Shown in pieces: positions 11,243 to 19,609 of a stretch of DNA of 64,000 nucleotides (within the stretch, counting starts at the first letter, position 1; every line of letters starts with the position of its first letter). Below the pieces are notes generated by a model. The model made no database searches, was not told the DNA's origin, and saw nothing but the letters and a program-made list of their open reading frames with translations. Position numbers and translations under genes: made by a program. Source of the stretch: Crocinitomicaceae bacterium (GTDB lineage Bacteria > Bacteroidota > Bacteroidia > Flavobacteriales_D > Crocinitomicaceae); assembly GCA_016719925.1 (NCBI GenBank), contig JADJYC010000006.1:1-64000 (forward strand). Direction: 5' to 3'.

Positions 11243-11282
11243 CAAAAAAAAAATCAACGGAGAAACTGATCAGCGTTCTCCG
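11243..11282 (-). terminator. Rho-independent-like terminator overlapping a stop codon
   Basis: CGGAGAA (11258-11264) pairs with TTCTCCG (11276-11282). On the minus strand the hairpin is followed within a few bases by a ten-base T run (11244-11253). The hairpin includes the last codons and stop (11270-11272) of the minus-strand gene. Confidence 0.6.
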
Positions 11283-12201
11283 GCTTTCACAATTTTTATT
11301 GCTTTACTTCCTGATTCAGAAATAACCTGGATCAGATAGGTTCCGTCAGGAATTCCACTAACGTTTAACGGAAAAAAGTTTTCACCTTCGCGAAAAAACC
11401 AGCGTGTATCTGTGTGATAATTTTTCCGTTCAGATCCATCAGATCAATGGTGTAGATATCTGCCTTAAAAATTTTCAATGAAACAGTTCCTTCAAAACTG
11501 GTTGGATTGGGATAAACACCAATCATAAAATCAGATGAAACCAATTCTTCCGGTTCAGGAATTTCAGGTTCAGAAGAATCCAGTTCAGGATTTTCAGGTT
11601 CTGTCTTTTGTATTTCTGTATTCAATGTTGTGTCTGATTCAATTGCTTCACATATTGTTTCTTTGACAAGTTCTGTGGTGTCAGGAATATATGCAATGTC
11701 TCCTTTTATAAAGTTGTTTTCGTCTTCCTCAATATAATTATAGGCTACTTTTCCTTTTTTAAAATTCTGTTCGACATCTTCCTTTTTATTTTGTTCTTTC
11801 CGCTGATCTGATTTTTTATTCAGAGAATCTGCCGGAACACTGTTTTCAATCTGATTCACGGTGATTTGTCCCAGCATCATTTCTTCCTGGGCATTGACGT
11901 TAAAAAGCGCCATACCAAAAACAAGCAGGCAAGCATATAGAAATTTACTTTGAAAAATCTGCGGACTTTGATTTTCCCAATCAACAAATCTTTCATTGAG
12001 TTCTTCCAGTTGCGTTTTTTTAAATCTTCCGCACAAATGTTTGCCTGAATTTTCAGTGAGAATCTGTTTTATTTCCAGCGGTGATTTATTGCTGAAATCA
12101 ACTACATCGATCTGACATTTTCCGCAAAATGCGCCCTGTTGTGTTGGTGTCATTGCTGCCCAGTTTTCATGGCAGGGTTCATTGATTGTTATCTGATTCA
12201 T
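11270..12201 (-). CDS. Membrane-anchored protein with Cys-rich N-terminal domain and T9SS-type C-terminal domain (one frameshift)
   Basis: The first 80 residues form a compact cysteine motif: PCHENW, then GAFCGKCQIDVVDFS, then HLCGRFKK, four cysteines in a zinc-ribbon-like arrangement. This motif is familiar from many uncharacterised Bacteroidota proteins. A hydrophobic segment (KFLYACLLVFGMALFNVNA, about residues 86-104) follows, then a Glu/Lys-rich low-complexity stretch and PEPEELV-type acidic repeats. A YPNPTSFEGTVSLKIF sorting domain ends the protein. The frame breaks in a T6 run at 11393-11398. One added base restores ENFFPLNVSGIPDGTYLIQV and a stop at 11270, about 310 aa. It lies 46 nt downstream of a clear paralogue. 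The mixture of an internal hydrophobic segment and a T9SS tail is odd. Function is unknown. Confidence 0.75.
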
Positions 12202-12247
12202 AGCACTGTGTTTTCAGTCAGTACAGCTGTGTCAGAAAAAGGTTCAT

Positions 12248-13150
12248 TTATTCTGTGCGGATAATTTTTATGGTTTCATTCTGATGCTCATTCCACATTT
12301 TCAGAAAGTACATTCCCGAATTTTGGTCTGTTAAATCAATATCAAACTGATGCATACCTTCTGTCAGTTCTCCGTTGAAAATTTCTTCAATGAGTTGTCC
12401 GTTGATTCCATAAACAGAAATTGAAAACTGTCCGCTTTGTTTTATGTAAGCAGTAAATGTTGAAACGCTATTGGTTGGATTGGGGTAAAATTTTGTTTCA
12501 AACGGATTGTATTCGCTGACAATGGGCTCAGGCAATGTTGTTTCTGTAACTGTGTCAGGAGTTTCCAGAATAAATTCTTCAAAACTGATGGTGGTCATTG
12601 GTCCGCCTAAAACATATCTGCCGGTGGTATAATCATCATGATACAAAACGTCGTCTGATTTGATTTCATGGTATTCAATTGTTTCAAGATAAAACTGGTC
12701 AATCTGATCGGGGTTCATTTCAGAAGTTATGATAGAATCCTGATGAAAGAAAATTTTCTCAGCATATTCTCTGCTGTTTTCAGCCAGTGATTTATTGAGT
12801 TGTTCCGTATTGAACTGAGCAATTTTTCCGGCATCTTCTTCATTGCAGCTGAATAAAGTCAAACCAAAAACCAGTAGAAGTGCAAACATAAATCTGCTCT
12901 GGAAATTTTCTTTTTTGTTTAACGTCCAGATTTCGAATTCATGATTGAGTTTTTCCAGTTGTCCGTGTTTAAACCTTCCGCAAACATGTTCACCAGTATG
13001 AGCTTTCATGGTTTGCCTTATCTGATGCGTATTCATTTCAGAAAAGTCAAAAACATCAACAGTACATTTCTGACAAAAAGCCCCGCGATGGGTAGCAGAC
13101 ATTTCATTCCAGTTTTCACTGCATGGTTCTTCAATCCGGATTCCTTTCAT
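12248..13150 (-). CDS. Paralogue: Cys-rich N-terminal domain, membrane segment and T9SS-type C-terminal domain
   Basis: A 300-aa protein built like its downstream neighbour: PCSENWNEM, GAFCQKCTVDVFDFSEM and HVCGRFKHGQ give the same four-cysteine pattern. SRFMFALLLVFGLTLFSC is a hydrophobic segment ending in a cysteine (possibly coincidental lipobox, residues about 85-103). An acidic middle section follows, then a C-terminal YPNPTNSVSTFTAYI domain closing with GMYFLKMWNEHQNETIKII. Unlike the paralogue it is intact. The pair is probably co-transcribed from upstream of 13150 and arose by tandem duplication. The N-terminal motif could bind zinc or act as a thiol switch on the cytoplasmic side, but that is inference. 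No enzymatic motif is visible. Confidence 0.75.
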   Translation of the reverse strand: MKGIRIEEPCSENWNEMSATHRGAFCQKCTVDVFDFSEMNTHQIRQTMKAHTGEHVCGRFKHGQLEKLNHEFEIWTLNKKENFQSRFMFALLLVFGLTLFSCNEEDAGKIAQFNTEQLNKSLAENSREYAEKIFFHQDSIITSEMNPDQIDQFYLETIEYHEIKSDDVLYHDDYTTGRYVLGGPMTTISFEEFILETPDTVTETTLPEPIVSEYNPFETKFYPNPTNSVSTFTAYIKQSGQFSISVYGINGQLIEEIFNGELTEGMHQFDIDLTDQNSGMYFLKMWNEHQNETIKIIRTE

Positions 13151-13401
13151 AGCCTGAGTTTTTAGTTAGTACAATGTTTAGTTGTTTAAGTTCAGTTTAT
13201 TTATAGATGCACGAGTTGGCTGAATTCCATAAGTGAGTTAGAAGCCATTAGGCAAAAGGCAAATGATTATTGGGGGGGAAGCCAAATGGTAAAAGGGTAG
13301 TTTTTTAGGATTTTTAAACTTTTAAGATTTTTAGCCCATTAGGACTTCTGGCATTTTTAACCTTTTGGCTTTGTGGCTTTGTTTTGCCTAAAAAAAAGAA
13401 T

Positions 13402-14049
13402 CTAAAGTTTTTTCAAAGCAGTAATAGTTTCAGCAGGATTGGAAGAACCAAAAACAAAACTGCCGGCTACCAAAGCATCTGCACCTGCTTTGATTAATTG
13501 TGCTCCGGTTTCAAGATTTACACCACCATCCACTTCAATGAGTGCGGAGAGTTTTTTTGATTTGATTTTTTCTTTGAGTTTTGAAACTTTATCAAGGCTT
13601 GAAGTAATAAATTTCTGACCGCCAAAACCAGGATTTACTGACATGATAAGAACAAGATCCAGATCAGATAGAATTTCATCCAGCGCATCAACCGATGTGT
13701 GCGGATTCAAAGCAACACCCGCTTTCATTCCTTCTGAATTGATGAGTTGAATAGTTCTGTGCAGATGTGTGCAGGCTTCATAATGCACCGTCAGCATATC
13801 AGCACCGGCTTTTTTAAATTCACTCACAAAGTGATCTGCATGAGCAATCATCAGATGGACATCCATTGGTTTTTTTGCGTGCTTTTTCATGGCCGCAAGA
13901 ACTGGAAATCCAAAAGAAATATTCGGAACAAAAACACCATCCATCACATCAATGTGAAACCAATCCGCTCCGCTGTTGTTGATCATCTCAACATCGCGCT
14001 GGATGTTGGCAAAATCACAGGAAAGCATAGAAGGAGAGATGATGGCCAT
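13402..14049 (-). CDS. rpe: Ribulose-phosphate 3-epimerase
   Basis: Interconverts ribulose 5-phosphate and xylulose 5-phosphate in the pentose phosphate pathway, in the cytosol. The 215-aa length is normal for the family. Diagnostic blocks are present in order: PSMLSCDFANI at the N-terminus, WFHIDVMDGVFVPNISFG with metal-binding His/Asp, DVHLMI, VNPGFGGQKF and EVDGGVN near the phosphate-binding end. It starts 4 nt after the stop of serA, which suggests translation from the same transcript as serC-serA. Downstream (13151-13401) is gene-free DNA with short AAAGGCAAA- and TTTTTAGGATTTTT-type words. Confidence 0.95.
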   Translation of the reverse strand: MAIISPSMLSCDFANIQRDVEMINNSGADWFHIDVMDGVFVPNISFGFPVLAAMKKHAKKPMDVHLMIAHADHFVSEFKKAGADMLTVHYEACTHLHRTIQLINSEGMKAGVALNPHTSVDALDEILSDLDLVLIMSVNPGFGGQKFITSSLDKVSKLKEKIKSKKLSALIEVDGGVNLETGAQLIKAGADALVAGSFVFGSSNPAETITALKKL

Positions 14050-14053
14050 TTTC

Positions 14054-15013
14054 TTATTTCAAAAGATTGATAATTTGTTCGGCTAATTCAATTCCAATCC
14101 GATCTTGTGCTTCATCTGTTGCAGCGCCGATATGCGGCGTAGATGCAATTTTTTCACTCACCAATAAATCTTTTCTTGGAGTTGGTTCTTTTTCAAAAAC
14201 ATCCAAGCCAGCTGCACGAACTTGTCCTGATTCTATGGCTTTTAATAAAGCGTCTTCATTGATAACACCTCCTCTGGCGGCATTTACAAGAATGACACCT
14301 TTTTTTGTTTTTGCAAGTTCAGCTTCGCCTAAAACAGCCGCTCCGTTTGGTTGTTTTGGAACATGAAGTGAAATATAATCGAGTTCACCAATTATTTCCA
14401 TCAGTTCTTTCTTAGGGGTAATCATGATTTTTACATCACCATGACCAACTATCGGAACTTTAATTTCAACCGGATTGGTATAAAGATCAATAGCAATTAC
14501 TTTCATGCCGCATCCTAAAGCATAAGATGCAACAGATTGTCCAATTCTTCCGAAACCTACAATTCCAACAGTTTTCCCGCGCAATTCCTGACCTTTTCCA
14601 TATTTCTTTTTCAGTACTTCAAAATCTTTTTCTCCGCTTACCGGCATGTTTCTGTGTGAATGAAAAAGATCTCTTGAAAGTGAAAACATAGTTCCGATTA
14701 CCAGTTCAGCAACCGACTGAGAAGAAGCACCCGGAGTGTTGATCACGTGTAAACCTTTACCGCGAGCGTAATCCACATCGATATTATCCATTCCGACACC
14801 GCCTCTGCCAATTAATTTTAATCCGGGACAAGCATCAATCATATCTTTTCTGGCAGTAGTTGCACTTCTTACCAGCAACGCGGCAATGTTTTCTTTGTTG
14901 ATATGATCAATCAGTTGTTCCTGATTAACTTTTGTTGTGCTTACAGAGAATCCTGCTTTTTCCAATGCAGCAACTGCATCTTTTGAAATTCCGTCGTTTG
15001 CTAATATTTTCAT
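14054..15013 (-). CDS. serA: D-3-phosphoglycerate dehydrogenase
   Basis: Catalyses the first step of serine synthesis, oxidising 3-phosphoglycerate with NAD+. The 319-aa protein is the short form without a C-terminal ACT regulatory domain, so feedback by serine through an ACT domain is not expected. The nucleotide fold shows GIVGFGRIGQSVA. The catalytic region shows VNAARGGVINEDAL and TPHIGAAT with the active-site histidine. An N-terminal LLVRSATTARKDMID block is also typical. It lies between serC (upstream, 84 nt away) and rpe, an order consistent with a serine operon. The gap to serC contains a dispersed repeat. Confidence 0.93.
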   Translation of the reverse strand: MKILANDGISKDAVAALEKAGFSVSTTKVNQEQLIDHINKENIAALLVRSATTARKDMIDACPGLKLIGRGGVGMDNIDVDYARGKGLHVINTPGASSQSVAELVIGTMFSLSRDLFHSHRNMPVSGEKDFEVLKKKYGKGQELRGKTVGIVGFGRIGQSVASYALGCGMKVIAIDLYTNPVEIKVPIVGHGDVKIMITPKKELMEIIGELDYISLHVPKQPNGAAVLGEAELAKTKKGVILVNAARGGVINEDALLKAIESGQVRAAGLDVFEKEPTPRKDLLVSEKIASTPHIGAATDEAQDRIGIELAEQIINLLK

Positions 15014-15053
15014 ATTATTTAATTCTGATGTTATTTACTTTATCGCGTTGTTT

Positions 15054-15090
15054 GCTGAGCCTGTCGCTGTTGGCTGAGCCTGTCGAAGCC
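15054..15090. repeat. Dispersed GCTGAGCCTGTCGAAGCC-type repeat, two units
   Basis: GCTGAGCCTGTCGC (15054-15067) and GGCTGAGCCTGTCGAAGCC (15072-15090) lie in the short serC-serA gap. The reverse complement (GGCTTCGACAGGCTCAGCC) differs by one base from the unit at 48723-48741 inside the methionine leader ORF. Confidence 0.8.
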
Positions 15091-15097
15091 AAAACTT

Positions 15098-16172
15098 TTA
15101 TCCTCTTTTTTTCGCCAGTTCTTTCATCACATCAACCAACACCTGAACAGATCCAATTTCAAGCGCATTGTACATAGATGCCCTGTATCCGCCTACATCA
15201 CGGTGACCTTTTAAACCGTCAATGCCTGCTGCTTTCCACATGTCATTGAATTCTTTTTCCAGCGCATTGTCTTTTAAAACAAATGTTGCATTCATCAATG
15301 AACGGTCTTCTTTTACAGTTGTTCCTTCAAACAGCGGATTTGAATCAATTTCACCGTACAACAAATCAGCTTTTGCCTGATTGCGTTTCTGCATAGCTTC
15401 AACACCGCCGTTTTTCATCAGGTGACGAAGATTCAACATCGAAACATAAACTGAAAATACCGGTGGCGTATTGAACATAGATTCTTTCTCATGATGGATT
15501 TTCAGATTCAGATAAGAAGGAATATTTGCATAGGATGATTTGCCAAGAATTTCTTCTTTCACAATATATACTGCTGCACCGGCAGGACCTAAGTTTTTCT
15601 GAGCACCTGCATAGATAAGGTCAAAGTCAGCAACATTTACCGGACGCGATAAAAAGTCAGATGACATATCACACACATGAGGTACTGATACTTTTGGAAA
15701 CTGATGAAGTTGTGTTCCGAAAATTGTATTGTTAGATGTTGAGTGGAAATAATCAAAGTCATTTCCTACCGCAAATCCTTTTGGAATATAGTTGAAATTT
15801 TTGTCTGCTGAACTTGCAACTTCTGTAACAGCAAGTCCGGCATTTTTAGCTTCTTTAATGGCTGCTTTTGACCAGGCTCCGGTATTTAAATACGCTGCTT
15901 TTTTAGTACCGCGCATCATATTGATAGCTGTGATCAGAAAACCAAGACTTGCTCCACCCTGCAAATAAAGTACTGTGTATCCGGCAGGAACGTTCAACGC
16001 TTTTTTGATGTTTTCACGCGCTTCTTCCATTACGTCAATGAAATCCTGACTGCGGTGTGAAACTTCAAGTATTGAAAGACCATTAAAATCCAAAACTGCT
16101 TTTTGCAGATTGTTCAAATACTTCCTGGGGTAAGATGCAGGGACCTGCACCGAAATTGTGTTTTTTAGACAT
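15098..16172 (-). CDS. serC: Phosphoserine aminotransferase (one frameshift near the N-terminus)
   Basis: PLP-dependent enzyme making 3-phosphoserine from 3-phosphohydroxypyruvate and glutamate, the second step of serine synthesis. The true N-terminus is MSKKHNFGAGPCILPQEVFE from the ATG at 16172. A five-base T run at 16100-16104 has one base too many and throws the frame, so the uninterrupted reading starts only at 16150 with a wrong leader. Past the break the family motifs are intact: EVSHRSQDF, LYLQGGASLGF, GAQKNLGPAG with the PLP lysine, and GHRDVGGYRASMYNA near the end. Total length is about 357 aa, normal for SerC. It heads the serC-serA-rpe cluster. Confidence 0.92.
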
Positions 16173-16350
16173 GAGATTCAAAACATTAATTTGACATCAC
16201 AAAGGTGGATTTTTTTTGGGAATGACAGGTTATCCTGCGCATGATTATTTGCATGTTTATTAACAAGTTTTGCTCCGTTTGTAATACAGAAAAATAATTG
16301 ACTCGAGGTTTACAATCTTTTAACACAGGGTAAAAAGGTCAATATTTCAC

Positions 16351-16358
16351 TAATTTTG
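16351..16358 (+). promoter_or_regulatory. Putative Bacteroidota -7 element before lgt
   Basis: TAATTTTG fits TAnnTTTG and lies only 8 nt before the ATG, so the transcript would have almost no leader. No good -33 match was found. Confidence 0.45.
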
Positions 16359-16365
16359 CACCTGT

Positions 16366-17292
16366 ATGTATCAAATAGATCTGCTTGCCATTAACTGGGA
16401 TATGAACCCCAGTGTTATACCTTCACTCAACATGCCGCGCTGGTATGGTATCATGTGGGCACTGGGTTTTTATCTGGGTTATGAGATTCTGAAACGCATG
16501 TACCGTGCTGAAAAGACACCGGAAAATTGGGTGGACAATTCTTTTTTATATGTGTTGATTGCGGGAATTCTGGGAGCGCGCCTGGGACATTGTTTATTTT
16601 ATCAGCCTGATTATTATCTGGCTCATCCTCTGGAAATTTTGAAAATTTGGGAAGGCGGTCTGGCAAGTCACGGCGGGGCTTTTGGAATTATACTGGCAGT
16701 TTATTTTCTAAACAGAAAACACATTCATATGGGAATGCTCTGGATTCTGGATCATCTGGTTGTACCAACCGCTTTAGCCGGAGCATTGATCAGGTTAGGA
16801 AATCTCTTTAATCATGAAATTGTTGGTTCAATAACCTCTTCACCGTTTGGATTTAAGTTTCTCAGAAATGATGTTTCACCTGAGCAGGCAATGATGATTA
16901 CCCAAAAATTGGATTCAGATGAAGCATATGCAGCATTGTCAGATACACAGAAGTATGCCGCCATCTGGCAGGAAATTCCGGCAAGGCATCCGGCGCAATT
17001 GTATGAAGCAATTATTTATTTCCTGATTTTTGGTCTGATGATGTATTTTTTCTGGAAAACAAATGCCGCTCTGTTGAAAGGATTTTTGCTGGGCGTGTTT
17101 TTTATCACCGTTTTCGGATCACGATTCCTGATTGAATTTATTAAAGAAAATCAGGTGGATTTTGAAGGTGGTATGGTATTGAACATGGGGCAGATTCTAA
17201 GTATTCCGCTTGTACTTTTTGGAATCTACCTGGTTGTCAGAAATATTAAAAATCTTAAGAAAGGAAAACCTGGACCAATTGTGTTTAAATAA
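16366..17292 (+). CDS. lgt: Prolipoprotein diacylglyceryl transferase
   Basis: Inner-membrane enzyme that transfers diacylglycerol from phosphatidylglycerol to the lipobox cysteine of prolipoproteins. At 308 aa it is slightly longer than the E. coli enzyme, with an insertion around residues 165-195. Conserved blocks are MPRWYGIMWALGF, GARLGHCLFY, LASHGGAFGI, ALIRLGNLFNHEIVG, PARHPAQLYEA and SRFLIEFIKENQVDFE, covering the catalytic His and Arg/Glu residues. Several lipoproteins in this window (about 24253, 32836 and 42572) would be its clients. The 3' end overlaps the convergent small gene at 17285 by 8 nt. Confidence 0.95.
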   Translation: MYQIDLLAINWDMNPSVIPSLNMPRWYGIMWALGFYLGYEILKRMYRAEKTPENWVDNSFLYVLIAGILGARLGHCLFYQPDYYLAHPLEILKIWEGGLASHGGAFGIILAVYFLNRKHIHMGMLWILDHLVVPTALAGALIRLGNLFNHEIVGSITSSPFGFKFLRNDVSPEQAMMITQKLDSDEAYAALSDTQKYAAIWQEIPARHPAQLYEAIIYFLIFGLMMYFFWKTNAALLKGFLLGVFFITVFGSRFLIEFIKENQVDFEGGMVLNMGQILSIPLVLFGIYLVVRNIKNLKKGKPGPIVFK

Positions 17293-17539
17293 TTTCTTCT
17301 GAACTTTTATCCAATACAGCATGGTCTGTCTGATGAACAGATTTTTTTGATTTTCTGAAAATGAAAACAGTTGAAATCACCAGCATTCCAAAAGCAATCA
17401 GAAACACAAAATAAATCTGCGGATTTTTTGGATTGTGTTCCAATACGGCAATAAGAATAATTGCTGTAAACAAAAAGAAAATTGAAAGAAACAACCAGCC
17501 CAATACTTTAAAAACCTGCTTGGGAGATGTGGAACTCAA
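17285..17539 (-). CDS. Small two-helix membrane protein
   Basis: An 84-aa protein with two transmembrane helices (about residues 12-32, VLGWLFLSIFFLFTAIILIA, and 42-60, IYFVFLIAFGMLVISTVFIF) and a charged C-terminal tail KKSVHQTDHAVLDKSSEEII. The family is not recognised. The last codons overlap the end of lgt on the opposite strand. It belongs to a run of three small minus-strand genes of unknown role, so it may be part of a small envelope operon. An alternative is a fast-evolving membrane protein of no fixed family. Confidence 0.6.
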   Translation of the reverse strand: MSSTSPKQVFKVLGWLFLSIFFLFTAIILIAVLEHNPKNPQIYFVFLIAFGMLVISTVFIFRKSKKSVHQTDHAVLDKSSEEII

Positions 17540-17559
17540 AACGCAAAAAACAACCGAAG

Positions 17560-17712
17560 CTACTCGAATAAAAGCATGTTTGCTACTTCGAGCACTCCCA
17601 GAAAAAACACTTTAATTGCACGGTCAGCTTCAGCTTGATCATGAGGAGAACAGGAGGCCAGAGAAAAGATTAAACCAAGTGATAGGAGGATTTGAAAAAT
17701 GCTATTCTTCAT
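17560..17712 (-). CDS. Very small predicted lipoprotein
   Basis: About 50 aa from the ATG at 17712: MKNSIFQILLSLGLIFSLAS is followed by the lipobox cysteine (LASC) and a short tail SPHDQAEADRAIKVFFLG. Longer starts exist in frame at 17727 and 17760, but the chosen one gives a standard lipoprotein signal peptide. It overlaps the stop of the upstream membrane protein (17702) by a few bases, a sign of coupled translation. The C-terminal VLEVANMLLFE is too short for a domain. Function unknown. Confidence 0.5.
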   Translation of the reverse strand: MKNSIFQILLSLGLIFSLASCSPHDQAEADRAIKVFFLGVLEVANMLLFE

Positions 17713-18064
17713 AATTGATTTCTTCATCTTCTGACTCAATAATTTTTGTGAGGTAATCATCTGTTACTTCTGAATCATTCCCTGAATCAGGCTTACTTGT
17801 TTTGGACAATATCAGAAATAGAACAGGTAAAAATAACATGGCTATTATAAGAATGCCCTGGATTCCATTTTCAATTTGTGTCACAAGACTATAAATAAAG
17901 TCAAAATTAAAAAGCATCATAACCAAAAGCAGACCTGTAAATCCAACTCCCAGCCAGAACATAACAGGGGTTCTCAAACGCCAGCTGAGGATACTGAAAA
18001 TCAGTGCCGGTATTGATAATATGAAGATGATCAGATAAAAAAAGAGGTATCCCATGAGCACCAA
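17702..18064 (-). CDS. Small multi-pass membrane protein, 120 aa
   Basis: Three hydrophobic helices: residues about 5-27 (GYLFFYLIIFILSIPALIF), 34-54 (VMFWLGVGFTGLLLVMMLF) and 66-88 (IQGILIIAMLFLPVLFLIL). An acidic tail ends DEEINYEE. No known family is recognised. It is the first of three small minus-strand genes and overlaps the start of the lipoprotein gene that follows. A strong terminator separates it from the T9SS gene upstream, so it must have its own promoter. Either MVLMGYL or the internal methionine four residues in could be the true start. Confidence 0.6.
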   Translation of the reverse strand: MVLMGYLFFYLIIFILSIPALIFSILSWRLRTPVMFWLGVGFTGLLLVMMLFNFDFIYSLVTQIENGIQGILIIAMLFLPVLFLILSKTSKPDSGNDSEVTDDYLTKIIESEDEEINYEE

Positions 18065-18083
18065 GATAATTCAAATTTGTTTC

Positions 18084-18115
18084 AAAAAAAAAAGTCCTGC
18101 ACCAAGGCAGGACTT
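18084..18115 (-). terminator. Rho-independent terminator
   Basis: AAGTCCTGC (18092-18100) and GCAGGACTT (18107-18115) form a nine-pair hairpin. On the minus strand it is followed by a T run (complement of 18084-18093). It ends the T9SS gene at 18138. Confidence 0.9.
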
Positions 18116-18137
18116 AAATTTATTTTCAGAATGTCCT

Positions 18138-19556
18138 TTAATGTTCAACAACAAGTTTCTGTACTGAAACTTTTCCCTTATCAATTAATTGAATGAGATA
18201 AATTCCATTTTCATAATTGATTGTGCTGATTGATTTCAAATTCGACTCATTCACATTAAATGAATCCACCAGCACTCCCGCAGTATTGAATATCCGTATA
18301 ACATCAGCCTTTTCAAAAAGAATGGTCACCTCATTATTTGCAGGATTCGGGTAAAGGGTGAAATCTGAAATACTGCTTTCATTGACAGAAACATCTCCAC
18401 CTGTAAATTGAATATCATCAACCAAAAGTGTTGAACCTAAATTCTGACCACCCCAGAAATAAATCAATACTGAATCAGGCGCTTCAGTAAATGTCAGATC
18501 AATTGACCAAGGAGTCCAGCTGGAAGCATCGAGTAAAGTATCAATGTACATAGTATGCAAACCGGAAGTTGCATTCCAGAAGTCAATGTATACCCAGGCA
18601 GTATCTGTAAGACTTGGACTGAATTGATACATACCGGTGAATTGAGCCGGCTGGGCTATGAATGGTGTTCCGCCAACAACGCTGTCCAGTGCAGGTTCAA
18701 AATATCCATTGGTTGCAATTGAAGGAATTCCAATAAAAAGATTTTCAAAAGTGGTTTCAATTTGCATGGAGTAAGATCCAACTGATGCCGTCGATGATTT
18801 AGTCACATAAGCACTCTGCGTTTGCGGGTAAAGCATCTGATCAAACGAAAACCAGGCTGTTGGTTGTTCAATTGTTTCGTATGTCCAATTTTCAAAGCTG
18901 TTATTTGGAATGGCAGACGGAACCACTGTACCGGATGCAAATTCAAATGAGAATTCATCCAGTTCTATCCATGAACCTGGTTTTGCAATTCCGGGATTAA
19001 AAGGATCACTGGAAGCAACGCCAATAAATACTGAATCCGGCACATCAGTGACTGTTGAAAGCGGAACACTTAATAGTGTCCAGGTACCAACGTTTCCGGT
19101 AACGGGAAAAGTAGTAGAACTAAAAACAGTTCCGCTGTTGCTCAGTTCAATAATAACTACTGCCTGATCACCTGTTACAATTCCACATTTATACCAGCAT
19201 TTAAAAATGTTAACAGTATCAGCATAAGGGAAACCGGTAAAACCATTTCCGTCTGCTGATTGTTTTACAACAAATCCAAAAAGTGTATCATTCTGACCTG
19301 AGCCTGCATCAAAGTGTAATACTGTTTCCAGATGTATTGCTTTTGATCCGGAATAAGCATTTGGAATTTCATAGGAGTTGTTCACATCCAGCCAACCGTT
19401 GCTTTGATATTGCTGTGTGCTGGTACTCCAATAATCCAGAGAGTCTTTTACCCCCAGATCATACCAGTTTTCAAAACTGTTATTGGCAACAGATGCCTGA
19501 CCCCAGGCAGCAATATTGCAGATAGTAATAACGATAAATAGTATAGATTTTTTCAT
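18138..19556 (-). CDS. Secreted protein with duplicated NNSFENW domain and T9SS sorting domain
   Basis: A 472-aa exported protein. The start at 19556 gives a normal signal peptide (MKKSILFIVITICNIAAWGQ); an upstream ATG at 19574 is possible but less likely. Two related domains follow, each opening with NNSFENW (about residues 25 and 217) and containing a SWxPWSIDLTF- or GTWTLLSVPLS-type strand and a VxIxxxSSDPF or VLIYFWGGQN strand. This looks like a carbohydrate-binding jelly-roll seen in many T9SS cargo proteins. The tail contains DFTLYPNPANNEVTILF and ISTINYENGIYLIQLIDKGK, a type-A sorting domain. No catalytic motif was seen. It probably acts at the cell surface as a binding or adhesion protein. 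It is a single gene with its own terminator. Confidence 0.8.
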   Translation of the reverse strand: MKKSILFIVITICNIAAWGQASVANNSFENWYDLGVKDSLDYWSTSTQQYQSNGWLDVNNSYEIPNAYSGSKAIHLETVLHFDAGSGQNDTLFGFVVKQSADGNGFTGFPYADTVNIFKCWYKCGIVTGDQAVVIIELSNSGTVFSSTTFPVTGNVGTWTLLSVPLSTVTDVPDSVFIGVASSDPFNPGIAKPGSWIELDEFSFEFASGTVVPSAIPNNSFENWTYETIEQPTAWFSFDQMLYPQTQSAYVTKSSTASVGSYSMQIETTFENLFIGIPSIATNGYFEPALDSVVGGTPFIAQPAQFTGMYQFSPSLTDTAWVYIDFWNATSGLHTMYIDTLLDASSWTPWSIDLTFTEAPDSVLIYFWGGQNLGSTLLVDDIQFTGGDVSVNESSISDFTLYPNPANNEVTILFEKADVIRIFNTAGVLVDSFNVNESNLKSISTINYENGIYLIQLIDKGKVSVQKLVVEH

Positions 19557-19609
19557 AGTAGCTAGCTTTTCCATAAATTTAAATCAAATAATGGAACAAG
19601 TCAACTGAT

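Noticed and set aside
13151..13401. Possible small gene or RNA between the Cys-domain pair and rpe
   Set aside because: Only short repeats and T-rich words were seen, with no convincing frame, hairpin-T run or RNA motif.
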